From: an uncultured Saprospiraceae bacterium
GTDB taxonomy: Bacteria; Bacteroidota; Bacteroidia; Chitinophagales; Saprospiraceae
Direction of reading: 5' to 3'
DNA: 38,557 nucleotides
Assembly: GCA_937921825.1 (NCBI GenBank)
Contig: CAKZVK010000159.1
Coordinates: 1 to 38,557 of the forward strand
Shown piece by piece: positions 15,943 to 23,349 of this stretch (its first letter is position 1; every line of letters starts with the position of its first letter). The position numbers were made by a program, and so were the translations under genes. The notes beneath the pieces are model-generated. The model saw nothing but the letters and a program-made list of their open reading frames with translations. It was not told the DNA's origin and made no database searches.

Positions 15943-17289
15943 TTAGCTTTTTAGTTTATTCACTAGTGTCTCTAGATCTACCTCTGTCTGCTCACCACTA
16001 GACATATTCTTTAGAGTATAGACCTTTGCTTCCATTTCTTTAGAACCAATGAGCAAGACATAGGGTGCATGAATATCATCAGCGTATTTCATTTGCTTTT
16101 TCAACTTCACTGGTGCTGGGTAAAGATCTGAAGCAATGCCCTTCTTTCTTAGCTCTGAGAGCAATTGGAACCCATGTCTATGGCAGTCCTCATCAAAAGC
16201 CACTAGCAATAGATCAATATTCTTGGTTACACTTTCTGGAAAAAGTTTCAGCTCTTCCATGACGTCATAGATACGAGCGAATCCAAAGGAAATACCCACT
16301 CCAGAGACCCCTTTAAGGCCGAATACCCCTGTCAAATCATCATATCTTCCTCCTCCTCCTATACTACCTATCGCAACATCATTAGCAGCTACCTCGAAGA
16401 TGCAGCCTGTATAATAACTGAGTCCTCTGGCAAGAGAGATATCAAATTTGAGGCTATTAGAGAGTGGTGTAGGATCTAAGTACTGGTGGAATGTTCTTAA
16501 TTCCTCTATACCTTTTAGTCCCGTCTCACTGGTTCCTTCAAAGACCTTTTCCAGTTTGTCTAAGCTGTCTATTGCCAAGATATCTATCACTTTTCTAGCC
16601 GCGGCTTCTGGAATGTCTCTAGCCGTCATTTCAGCGACGACCTTCTCTTCTCCGATTTTATCCAGCTTATCCATAGAAATAGTCATCGCCATAAATTGGT
16701 CTGCGATGCCCTGGCTCTCAGCGATGCCGTAGAGTACTTTTCTATTATTGATCTTCAAGGTGACGGCTATTCCTAGGTCCGTATAGACCTTATCAAATAA
16801 CTGTATCAGTTCTGCCTCATACATCAGACTATCAGAACCGACGACATCGGCATCACACTGATAGAACTCTCTATATCTTCCTTTCTGAGGTCGGTCAGCT
16901 CTCCATACTTGCTGTATCTGATACCGCTTAAAAGGAAAGCTGATATCATTCTGATGCATGGTGACAAATCTCGCAAAGGGTACGGTAAGGTCATAACGTA
17001 ATCCTCTATCCGCTATACTGGAAACCAATTTAGCTGATTGTCCATCTGCGATGGCTTGTTGGTCTGCTTTCTTTAGAAAGTCTCCGTTATTGAGAATCTT
17101 GAATAGGAGTTTATCGCCTTCTTCTCCATATTTTCCAGTCAGGGTAGAGAGCTTTTCCATTACTGGTGTCTCTATAGGCACATAGCCATAAGTCTGGAAG
17201 GCCTGCTTAATGACAGAAAAAATATAGTTTCTCTTAGCGACTTGCTGAGGTAAGAAGTCTCGGGTACCCTTAGGTATAGATGGCTTCAT
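15943..17289 (-). CDS. hisS: histidine-tRNA ligase
   Basis: A 448-residue class II synthetase that charges tRNA(His). The N-terminus has the expected PSIPKGTRDFLPQQVAKRNY. Motif 2 is in VWRADRPQKGRYREFYQCDA, and the histidine-specific loops are LARGLSYYTGCIFEV and SIGGGGRYDDLTGVFG. Motif 3 is GVGISFGFARI. The C-terminal anticodon-binding domain starts near residue 350 (IDLLLVAFDEDCHRHGFQLL). It lies 5 bp downstream of pheS and 1 bp upstream of gatA, so it is almost certainly cotranscribed with both. Confidence 0.96.
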   Translation of the reverse strand: MKPSIPKGTRDFLPQQVAKRNYIFSVIKQAFQTYGYVPIETPVMEKLSTLTGKYGEEGDKLLFKILNNGDFLKKADQQAIADGQSAKLVSSIADRGLRYDLTVPFARFVTMHQNDISFPFKRYQIQQVWRADRPQKGRYREFYQCDADVVGSDSLMYEAELIQLFDKVYTDLGIAVTLKINNRKVLYGIAESQGIADQFMAMTISMDKLDKIGEEKVVAEMTARDIPEAAARKVIDILAIDSLDKLEKVFEGTSETGLKGIEELRTFHQYLDPTPLSNSLKFDISLARGLSYYTGCIFEVAANDVAIGSIGGGGRYDDLTGVFGLKGVSGVGISFGFARIYDVMEELKLFPESVTKNIDLLLVAFDEDCHRHGFQLLSELRKKGIASDLYPAPVKLKKQMKYADDIHAPYVLLIGSKEMEAKVYTLKNMSSGEQTEVDLETLVNKLKS

Positions 17290-17294
17290 AGGAC

Positions 17295-18326
17295 TTATAT
17301 AACGGCACTGAATTGTTTCAGAAAACGAACATCATTCTCAAACAACAAGCGGATATCACTAATATTAAAGTTCTGCATGGCTGTTCTTTCTATCCCTATA
17401 CCAAAGGCATAACCGGTGTATTCTTCAGGATCGATATCACAGTTCTTAAGCACATTAGGATCTACCATTCCGCAGCCTAATACTTCTAGCCAGCCCGTAC
17501 CTTTCGTTAGCTTTTTAGTCGCTGGTGTATCTGTACCGAGCCAGACATCCATCTCTGCAGAAGGTTCTGTAAAGGGGAAGTAACTAGGTCTCAAACGTAT
17601 ATCAGTATCTGGACCATACATTTCTCTTGCAAAGTAGAGAAGGGTCTGCTTCATATCTGCAAAGGATACATCCTTATCTATATACAGTCCTTCTATCTGG
17701 TGAAACTGACAGTGTGATCTAGCAGATATAGTTTCATTTCTATAGACTCTTCCTGGTGCGATAATTCTAATCGGTGGCTTCTGAGTGGTCATCACTCTCG
17801 CCTGAACGGAGGAAGTATGTGTCCGTAGCAGATTCGTCGTAGAGTCCTTCAGGTAGAAGGTGTCTTGCATATCTCTAGCCGGGTGATCTGCCGGCGTATT
17901 CATCGCCGTAAAGTTATGCCAGTCATCTTCGATCTCTCTTTCTTCTGCTACTACAAAACCTATCTTCTCGAAGATATCTATCATTCTATTCATCACTATA
18001 GAGATAGGATGTCGCGACCCTTGCTGTATAGGTGCTGCAGGCAGACTCAGGTCCATGTCCTTATATGCCGCTTCATCAGTAGAGGCTTCTAAGGCTTCCT
18101 TCCTAGCATTGAATTTTTCTTCAGCAGCCTGCTTGAGGCCATTCAGGGCTTGACCATATTCCTTCTTACGATCATTGGGGACAGATTTCATCTCACCGAA
18201 GAGCGGTTTGATAATATTCTTGGTACCCAAAAATCTGATACGGAAAGTCTCTAACTGCTCCTTATCTGTTGGTTCAGCGCCATTTATCTCTGATAATAGC
18301 TCTTGTATTTTATTAAATGCTTCCAC
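17295..18326 (-). CDS. pheS: phenylalanine-tRNA ligase alpha subunit
   Basis: A 343-residue catalytic subunit of the PheST tetramer. The N-terminal coiled coil (about 1-90) binds tRNA. The class II core shows GSRHPISIVMNRMIDIFEKI, the motif 2 region APGRVYRNETISARSHCQFH QIEG split across residues ~190-215, GWLEVLGCGMVDPNVL, and motif 3 GYAFGIGIERTAMQNF. The start is GTG (18326-18324); no ATG lies suitably upstream. A -7 box TAACTTTG is 27 bp upstream. It heads the pheS-hisS-gatA operon; pheT is absent here, so PheT is encoded elsewhere. Confidence 0.95.
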   Translation of the reverse strand: MEAFNKIQELLSEINGAEPTDKEQLETFRIRFLGTKNIIKPLFGEMKSVPNDRKKEYGQALNGLKQAAEEKFNARKEALEASTDEAAYKDMDLSLPAAPIQQGSRHPISIVMNRMIDIFEKIGFVVAEEREIEDDWHNFTAMNTPADHPARDMQDTFYLKDSTTNLLRTHTSSVQARVMTTQKPPIRIIAPGRVYRNETISARSHCQFHQIEGLYIDKDVSFADMKQTLLYFAREMYGPDTDIRLRPSYFPFTEPSAEMDVWLGTDTPATKKLTKGTGWLEVLGCGMVDPNVLKNCDIDPEEYTGYAFGIGIERTAMQNFNISDIRLLFENDVRFLKQFSAVI

Positions 18327-18353
18327 AATCTTTCGCTACATATTTAGAAAGGA

Positions 18354-18361
18354 CAAAGTTA
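18354..18361 (-). promoter_or_regulatory. -7 promoter element of the pheS-hisS-gatA operon
   Basis: TAACTTTG on the minus strand matches TAnnTTTG and would start the message about 20 nt before the GTG of pheS. A TTG lies 16 nt upstream, slightly closer than the usual spacing. No T-box-like leader fits in the short untranslated region. Confidence 0.5.
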
Positions 18362-18398
18362 CGTTTTAGTTTTAACTCAATTCACTATTTTAGCCGCG

Positions 18399-19631
18399 AT
18401 GCCCAGTATTACAAACAAAGAAACCGACTTTACCCGCCTAATCGACTTTTGGGTCTTATTGTATCTAATTGGTATCATCTGTTCTAAAGCCTTATTGGCT
18501 GTAGGAATGGTCGGTCTAAGTGGGACTGCACTCTGGCATTGGCTCTCCAATAAGAATCATGACCGCAGGGGATTGGCTATCTTTCTGATACCCAGCATCA
18601 TCTTAGTGATCACTCTACTCTCTGGTCTCAATTCTGATAACAAGACGCTATGGCTGGAATTCGTACTCAAGAAACTGCCTTTTCTAGTTCTGCCGCTGGC
18701 ATTTTTTAGCCTAAAGGACTACTTGGCCAAGCGGTACTATGATTATCTGGTAGGCTTTGTCTTCCTAATAGTGACTGTGTCCTTAGGTGTCCTAGGTAAC
18801 TATATTATGAACTTCGAGGATCTGAATCAAGCGATAGGAAAGGGTAAATCAATTACAACTCCTATCGATCATACCGAATTCAGCATTTTCGTAGCCTTTG
18901 CAGCCTGTGTCAGTCTCTTTGTCTATATAGAACAGAAAAAGGTGTTTCGCATCGGTACTAGAGCTACTCAATTATTGGTTTCGATTTTTTTGATTTTGTT
19001 CTTACATATTCTGGCAGTGAGAAGTGGTCTGGCAGTCTTCTACGGCACCATCTTTCTCGTCGGAACTTATCACTTTATAAAGCAAAAGAAATATACCGCT
19101 CTCGCAGGACTTATAGCTGCTATCGTCTTAGTGCCTATGATAGCTATCAATACCATACCGAGTCTCAAGAAAAAGATAAGTTATGTCAACTGGGACCTTC
19201 GTCAGTACAAACTAGGGGAAGGCTTGAATTATTCAGATTCTGAAAGATTGTACTCTCTTAAGATAGGCCTAGACATATTCAATGATAACAAAATAGCAGG
19301 TATAGGTATAGGTGATATGCGAGCTGGCTGTGATGCTCGTTATCAAGAATATCTCGGAAAGAGTCTGCCACACTATCCACATAATCAATACCTTTTTGCA
19401 CTAGCAGCAATGGGTATCTTGGGTTTTCTGTGTTACATGACAGCCTTGATCTGGCCACTGATCGCTCTACGCCGATATCTAGATCCTTATTTCTTATGCC
19501 TTCATAGTGTAGTGCTTATTTCTGCACTGGCAGAAAACACCATAGAGAGAACTTATAGTATCGGTTTCTATTTATTCTTTTTGTTGCTAGGAATAGCTTT
19601 TCTTTGCCGTCAATGGGAGCCACAGAAATAA
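18399..19631 (+). CDS. O-antigen ligase family membrane protein
   Basis: A 410-residue polytopic inner-membrane protein with roughly ten to twelve hydrophobic segments, for example residues 16-45, 56-72, 88-104 and 112-134. The Wzy_C-type periplasmic loop is recognisable toward the C-terminus, with DNKIAGIGIGDMRAGCDARY and LPHYPHNQYLFALAAMGILG; the H-N-Q motif is a hallmark of WaaL/Wzy enzymes. These ligases or polymerases join polysaccharide chains to lipid A core or to each other on the periplasmic face. Ligase and polymerase cannot be separated from sequence alone. No other glycan genes are adjacent. Its end overlaps the TSUP permease gene by 19 bp. Confidence 0.75.
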   Translation: MPSITNKETDFTRLIDFWVLLYLIGIICSKALLAVGMVGLSGTALWHWLSNKNHDRRGLAIFLIPSIILVITLLSGLNSDNKTLWLEFVLKKLPFLVLPLAFFSLKDYLAKRYYDYLVGFVFLIVTVSLGVLGNYIMNFEDLNQAIGKGKSITTPIDHTEFSIFVAFAACVSLFVYIEQKKVFRIGTRATQLLVSIFLILFLHILAVRSGLAVFYGTIFLVGTYHFIKQKKYTALAGLIAAIVLVPMIAINTIPSLKKKISYVNWDLRQYKLGEGLNYSDSERLYSLKIGLDIFNDNKIAGIGIGDMRAGCDARYQEYLGKSLPHYPHNQYLFALAAMGILGFLCYMTALIWPLIALRRYLDPYFLCLHSVVLISALAENTIERTYSIGFYLFFLLLGIAFLCRQWEPQK

Positions 19632-20386
19632 TCATCTCTTTAATTGGAGGATTCTTTGCCGGTATTATAAATGCTCTGGCAGGGTTTGGTTCTATTATAA
19701 CCCTAGCGATCTACATGGATGTCATCGGTATCGCTGGTCATCTCGCTAATGCTACTAATCGGGTAAATGTACTAGCCAGTAGCTATGTTAGTGGTTACAC
19801 CTTTTATAAAAATGGTAAACTTGATCTTACTGGTGGGAAGTGGATTATCACCATGGTTTTCCTAGGGTCTATGGTTGGTGTATTTATGGCGACGCAGATA
19901 GATGCTGCACAGTTTAAGCAAGCCTTCAAATATCTCTTAATTCCGATCTTCTTATTGCTCTTACTGAATCCTAAGCGATTCATAGAACCTGATCCTAACT
20001 CAGCAGTAAATTCTCCATGGAAAACAATGCCACTATATTTTCTCATTGGAATTTATGCAGGTTTTATTCAGGCGGGCTTTGGCGTACTCTTTTTGATGAT
20101 TGCTGTCATTCTGTCTAAGTACGATCTTATCCGTGGGAATGGATTGAAAATAGCCATAGTGTCCATTTATACTACAGTGATTATAGTCATCTTCCAACTT
20201 AACGGTATGATCGTATGGAAAGCGGGCATAGCCTTGGCTATCGGTCAAGCTATGGGAGGATATGTTGCAGCTAAAAAGATGGTCAAAATGCAAGGCGCTA
20301 ACAAATATGCCTACTGGCTACTTATCCTGATTGTAGGTGCTGTCATCATCAAAAATTTCGAACCTTGGACATGGTTTTTGTCTTAA
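19613..20386 (+). CDS. TSUP (TauE/SafE) family permease
   Basis: About 257 residues from the ATG at 19613; a TTG three codons earlier (19604) is an alternative. The hydrophobic pattern gives seven or eight membrane segments in two repeats. The first begins IISLIGGFFAGIINALAGFG and the second FLIGIYAGFIQAGFGVLFLM; the glycine-rich GxxAGxxxxxxGxG repeat defines the TauE/SafE family. Members export sulfite, sulfoacetate or related organosulfur anions; the substrate here is unknown. It is translationally coupled to the O-antigen ligase-like gene through a 19-bp overlap, a pairing with no obvious functional explanation. Confidence 0.85.
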   Translation: MGATEIIISLIGGFFAGIINALAGFGSIITLAIYMDVIGIAGHLANATNRVNVLASSYVSGYTFYKNGKLDLTGGKWIITMVFLGSMVGVFMATQIDAAQFKQAFKYLLIPIFLLLLLNPKRFIEPDPNSAVNSPWKTMPLYFLIGIYAGFIQAGFGVLFLMIAVILSKYDLIRGNGLKIAIVSIYTTVIIVIFQLNGMIVWKAGIALAIGQAMGGYVAAKKMVKMQGANKYAYWLLILIVGAVIIKNFEPWTWFLS

Positions 20387-20436
20387 ACTAAAAAAAGGAA
20401 AAAGGCCAGAAGCCCTTCTCCACTAGTGTAAAGTAT

Positions 20437-20844
20437 TTATCTACAGACGGGTCTACGTCTGTTATAATAAGCATATCTGTCCGCTCTCCTGTATCTGTAA
20501 ATAAGATTATCGATGTCTGCCCTTAGCTCATTGAGTCTTCTTCTTTCTCGTCTAGAAAGATATCCATCTTCAAAGGCACATCTTTCTCTCTCTCTTAATA
20601 AACGGGTGAGCCGCTTTAATCTCTTTCTATCCGCCCGATTCATAATAGAGGCATAGTAACTATAATCTACTCCACGACCTCTAGTATTATAACTATAAGA
20701 ATGGTGGGAACCTCTGTCATAATATCGATCATCATAATCTCCATAGCGATCTCCTCGAGGGCGATCTGGTTGTGCTTGTACAAGCATCAATGCTCCTACT
20801 AAGAACATCCCGCATAAAATTACTTTCGCATACATAACGTTCAA
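20437..20844 (-). CDS. small exported Arg/Tyr-rich protein
   Basis: A 135-residue protein of no recognised family. It has a signal peptide (KVILCGMFLVGALMLVQA), then a tyrosine/arginine/aspartate-rich low-complexity stretch (RYGDYDDRYYDRG). After that comes a very basic helical part (MNRADRKRLKRLTRLLRERE) and a tail of the same composition. Mature charge is strongly positive, so it could bind nucleic acid or anionic glycans outside the inner membrane; this is inference from composition only. The gene is divergent from an outer-membrane protein gene across a palindrome-rich region. Confidence 0.6.
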   Translation of the reverse strand: MNVMYAKVILCGMFLVGALMLVQAQPDRPRGDRYGDYDDRYYDRGSHHSYSYNTRGRGVDYSYYASIMNRADRKRLKRLTRLLRERERCAFEDGYLSRRERRRLNELRADIDNLIYRYRRADRYAYYNRRRPVCR

Positions 20845-20944
20845 TTTTCAATGTGGCTGATCGGTGTAGATCAGCTGTCCAATATGGACGGACTATTATA
20901 TTCATGACTCCAAATATGTATGAAAGTTAAATTGCACCCAGTAG

Positions 20945-20963
20945 GGTTAACTTTAGTTTAACC
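20945..20963. promoter_or_regulatory. inverted repeat in divergent promoter region
   Basis: GGTTAA (20945-20950) and TTAACC (20958-20963) form a 6-bp inverted repeat with a 7-bp centre, between the Arg/Tyr-rich gene and the outer-membrane gene. It is the first of two TTAA-type palindromes about 30 bp apart. Confidence 0.35.
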
Positions 20964-20973
20964 AGCCATGGAC

Positions 20974-20992
20974 TTAACATTTAAAATGTTAA
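20974..20992. promoter_or_regulatory. perfect 19-bp palindrome in divergent promoter region
   Basis: TTAACATTT-A-AAATGTTAA is perfectly symmetric around a single base. It lies 66 bp upstream of the outer-membrane protein start and 130 bp upstream of the divergent gene. The shape suits a dimeric regulator. Confidence 0.4.
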
Positions 20993-21058
20993 TATTGAAA
21001 GAGCGACCATTGGTTTCTTTAACATGTACTAACAACTTCTTAAATCATCTTAACAGCT

Positions 21059-22336
21059 ATGCAAAAGTCCCTATCCTTTCTGGTTCTGCTCTTTATTTTC
21101 TCTAATGGCTATAGCCAAATAGAAAGTTATGACATCTCAGATTATCTCTTTCCAGATGTAAATAGAAAAGCCTTACAGCTTAATCCCTTTCTAGATTTTA
21201 CCTCTTCTAACAGTCGCAATTTTATAGACTACGATGTATTTGATATTGGAACGGACATATTCGGGTCAGAACTTGACTATAATAGAAAGAGGCAACTGGA
21301 TCTTTTTTATCAATTAAATCTGGGATATACTTCAGGTCAAAACCCACAAACGACCTTCAATTATCAAGACGAATTTTATGCTGCGGCTCAAGTGAATATA
21401 GCCAACAGGTTATTCCTTAAACCGAGACGCTTTTTTGAACTTGCTGGTGGTGGTCGTTTTGCCTTTGATCCTGACTACACATTCGCTGGTGAGAATAGAG
21501 ATGAAGTAGACATTAATGTCAGCATAGCTCCAAAGATAGGATTCGGTAGGACAGAAATTATTACTGACGCCTGGCATGCCGTCACTATACTAGAAGAGCT
21601 ACAAAAAGGCGGTGTCCTAGATAAAGAAATATCACATGAAGAAATTACGGCTTTAGCCGACGAGCTAAGAAGACTTAAGAATTATAGAAATGTGGACTTC
21701 CGGTTAGAAGACCTTTATGAATTAGAGTCTTTAGCTAGATACATGGTAGAAAACAAATTCTCTACACCAGAACAATATAAATTCTTTGCCCTGCTGAATG
21801 ATGCTTATAGATTTGAGGCCTTCGAAAGAAGATTTCAAGGCACAACTTTCAAGGTGGGCTTGAATGCGAACCTGAGTTATTTTGACAATGATTTTATTAC
21901 CAAACGAACACAGACTAGCAGAACTTATGGTTTAATCGCAGAATATGAAAATAGAAACGCCATCAATAATGACTGGCAGTTTGATCAAATATATGCTGTC
22001 CAAGCTGGTCGCCTTTATTTTAGCCCTATAGATACAGAGCAGTTTTTTGACGATTATTTTGTACAACTGAATGCCACTTTATCTCTGGGTTATTTTTTTA
22101 GTCAGAGAACGAATATTCGTATACCGTTATTTGCTTCTTATAGAAAACAAGACTCCTTAGAATCATACAATTATTCGATTAGTTTAAATCCTACCTTAGT
22201 CTACTATGTCTCACCGCAATTGAGATTTAGTGCCCGGGGCAGATTTAATTTAGCACAGACCTCAAATGTAAATGTAACCCTTATTGATTATCAGTTTGCT
22301 TCATTGTCGGCTGGTATGAGTTATTTCTTTTATTGA
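21059..22336 (+). CDS. putative outer-membrane beta-barrel protein
   Basis: A 425-residue exported protein with a signal peptide (MQKSLSFLVLLFIFSNGYSQ). The rest alternates polar and aromatic residues typical of beta strands, and the last residues are GMSYFFY, an aromatic C-terminus suitable for BAM recognition. A central helical insertion at about residues 170-245 (TILEELQKGGVLDKEISHEE) interrupts the barrel pattern. No named family was recognised. The upstream region contains two palindromes shared with the divergent Arg/Tyr-rich gene, so the two may be co-regulated. Confidence 0.6.
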   Translation: MQKSLSFLVLLFIFSNGYSQIESYDISDYLFPDVNRKALQLNPFLDFTSSNSRNFIDYDVFDIGTDIFGSELDYNRKRQLDLFYQLNLGYTSGQNPQTTFNYQDEFYAAAQVNIANRLFLKPRRFFELAGGGRFAFDPDYTFAGENRDEVDINVSIAPKIGFGRTEIITDAWHAVTILEELQKGGVLDKEISHEEITALADELRRLKNYRNVDFRLEDLYELESLARYMVENKFSTPEQYKFFALLNDAYRFEAFERRFQGTTFKVGLNANLSYFDNDFITKRTQTSRTYGLIAEYENRNAINNDWQFDQIYAVQAGRLYFSPIDTEQFFDDYFVQLNATLSLGYFFSQRTNIRIPLFASYRKQDSLESYNYSISLNPTLVYYVSPQLRFSARGRFNLAQTSNVNVTLIDYQFASLSAGMSYFFY

Positions 22337-22523
22337 TGGAGGGGGGGTAACTGATCTATGGACGTTCTTTGGGGAAGCTCAGTACAGGTCTTTTGAGAAG
22401 AGAAGTGAGTTATGGGCACCTACAAATAAACTTTGTTCTTGTAATAGGTAAGTATCATGCAAGCTGAGGATTAAAATCAAGAATTAAAATAAAAAAACTA
22501 AGCTGTAGTTAGAAAATCACAGA

Positions 22524-23096
22524 ATGAGTGAAATAGTCATATATCAAGATTCAAATAGTCAAATCGAATTAAATGTTCAATTAGAAGGAGAGACAGTATG
22601 GTTAACTCAGAAACAAATGTCAGAATTATTTAATACTACTCCTCAGAATATAACGATGCACCTAAAATCAGTCTTCTCAGAGGGTGAATTAGATGAAATT
22701 TCAACTTGTAAGGATTTCTTACAAGTTCGTCAAGAAGGAAATAGAAAGGTCAAAAGGAACCAAAGACACTACAATTTAGATGCAATCATATCGGTTGGAT
22801 ATAGAGTCAAATCTGAAAGAGCAACACAATTTAGAATATGGGCAACATCTAAGCTAAGAGAACTTTTGGTTCAAGGCTATGTCGTTAATCAACAACGTCT
22901 CAAAGAAAAAGAACAGGAAGTAAAGGTTTTAAAATCAGGCATTCAAATATTAGGAAGAGCTATAGAACAAAAGGCTGAAGAAGAAGGCTATGTCTGGTTA
23001 GATACTTTCGCTAAGGGACTCGGTTTATTGGACCTTAGATCGTCGAGGTTTGTAAACCTCGATGCAGTACGCTTGAAATTAAAGAAGCAAAACTAA
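22524..23096 (+). CDS. rhuM: truncated RhuM-family protein with REP-encoded tail
   Basis: A 190-residue protein; RhuM family members are normally around 330 residues. The N-terminal signature is clear: DSNSQIELNVQLEGETVWLT, then QKQMSELFNTTPQNITMHLK and NLDAIISVGYRVKSERATQF RIWA. The middle (GIQILGRAIEQKAEEEGYVW) still aligns with RhuM. From about residue 170 the sequence is the translation of the 111-bp direct repeat (RSSRFVNLDAVRLKLKKQN), so homology stops where the repeat begins and the C-terminal third is missing. RhuM proteins occur in genomic islands and near restriction systems; their biochemical role is unclear. This copy is probably non-functional or altered. Confidence 0.75.
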   Translation: MSEIVIYQDSNSQIELNVQLEGETVWLTQKQMSELFNTTPQNITMHLKSVFSEGELDEISTCKDFLQVRQEGNRKVKRNQRHYNLDAIISVGYRVKSERATQFRIWATSKLRELLVQGYVVNQQRLKEKEQEVKVLKSGIQILGRAIEQKAEEEGYVWLDTFAKGLGLLDLRSSRFVNLDAVRLKLKKQN

Positions 23097-23142
23097 CTAT
23101 CAATATAGCCAGTTAAGTTTTCAAGTTTAATTACATCTACTG
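23032..23142. repeat. direct repeat copy 1 with REP palindrome and RAYT tail
   Basis: About 111 bp nearly identical to 24902-25013, same orientation, with a handful of substitutions and a one-base indel. It starts ACCTTAG and contains the palindrome TCGAGGTTTGTAAACCTCGA (9-bp arms) with CGTC and GATGC at its edges. It ends in the 3' end of a RAYT-type transposase read on the minus strand. In this copy the transposase homology continues to 23296. Confidence 0.9.
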
Positions 23143-23296
23143 AAAGCTCGCCAGTACTATCCAAATAGCAACTTGCACTACTGTAAAGATAGTCTTCTGC
23201 TTTAGATACAAGACCTGCTCTAATCGGATTTTGATGAATGTAAGCTAATTTCTGATTTATCCATTTTGGTGAAACCAGTTCTATTGGGTAACCAGT
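23093..23296 (-). pseudogene. C-terminal fragment of a RAYT (IS200-like Y1) transposase
   Basis: On the minus strand 67 codons read YPIELVSPKWINQKLAYIHQ and NPIRAGLVSKAEDYLYSSAS, ending LENLTGYIDS and a stop at 23095-23093. YIHQNPIRAGLVxKAEDYLYSSA is the signature C-terminal block of REP-associated tyrosine transposases. The frame is closed by TGA at 23299-23297, and the HUH motif and catalytic tyrosine are missing, so only the tail remains. Its end overlaps the last 4 bp of the truncated rhuM frame. Confidence 0.8.
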
Positions 23297-23349
23297 TCAA
23301 TTAAGCAGCACCTTGATTTTCTGGTCAGTATACATTTATCTTTATTAAT

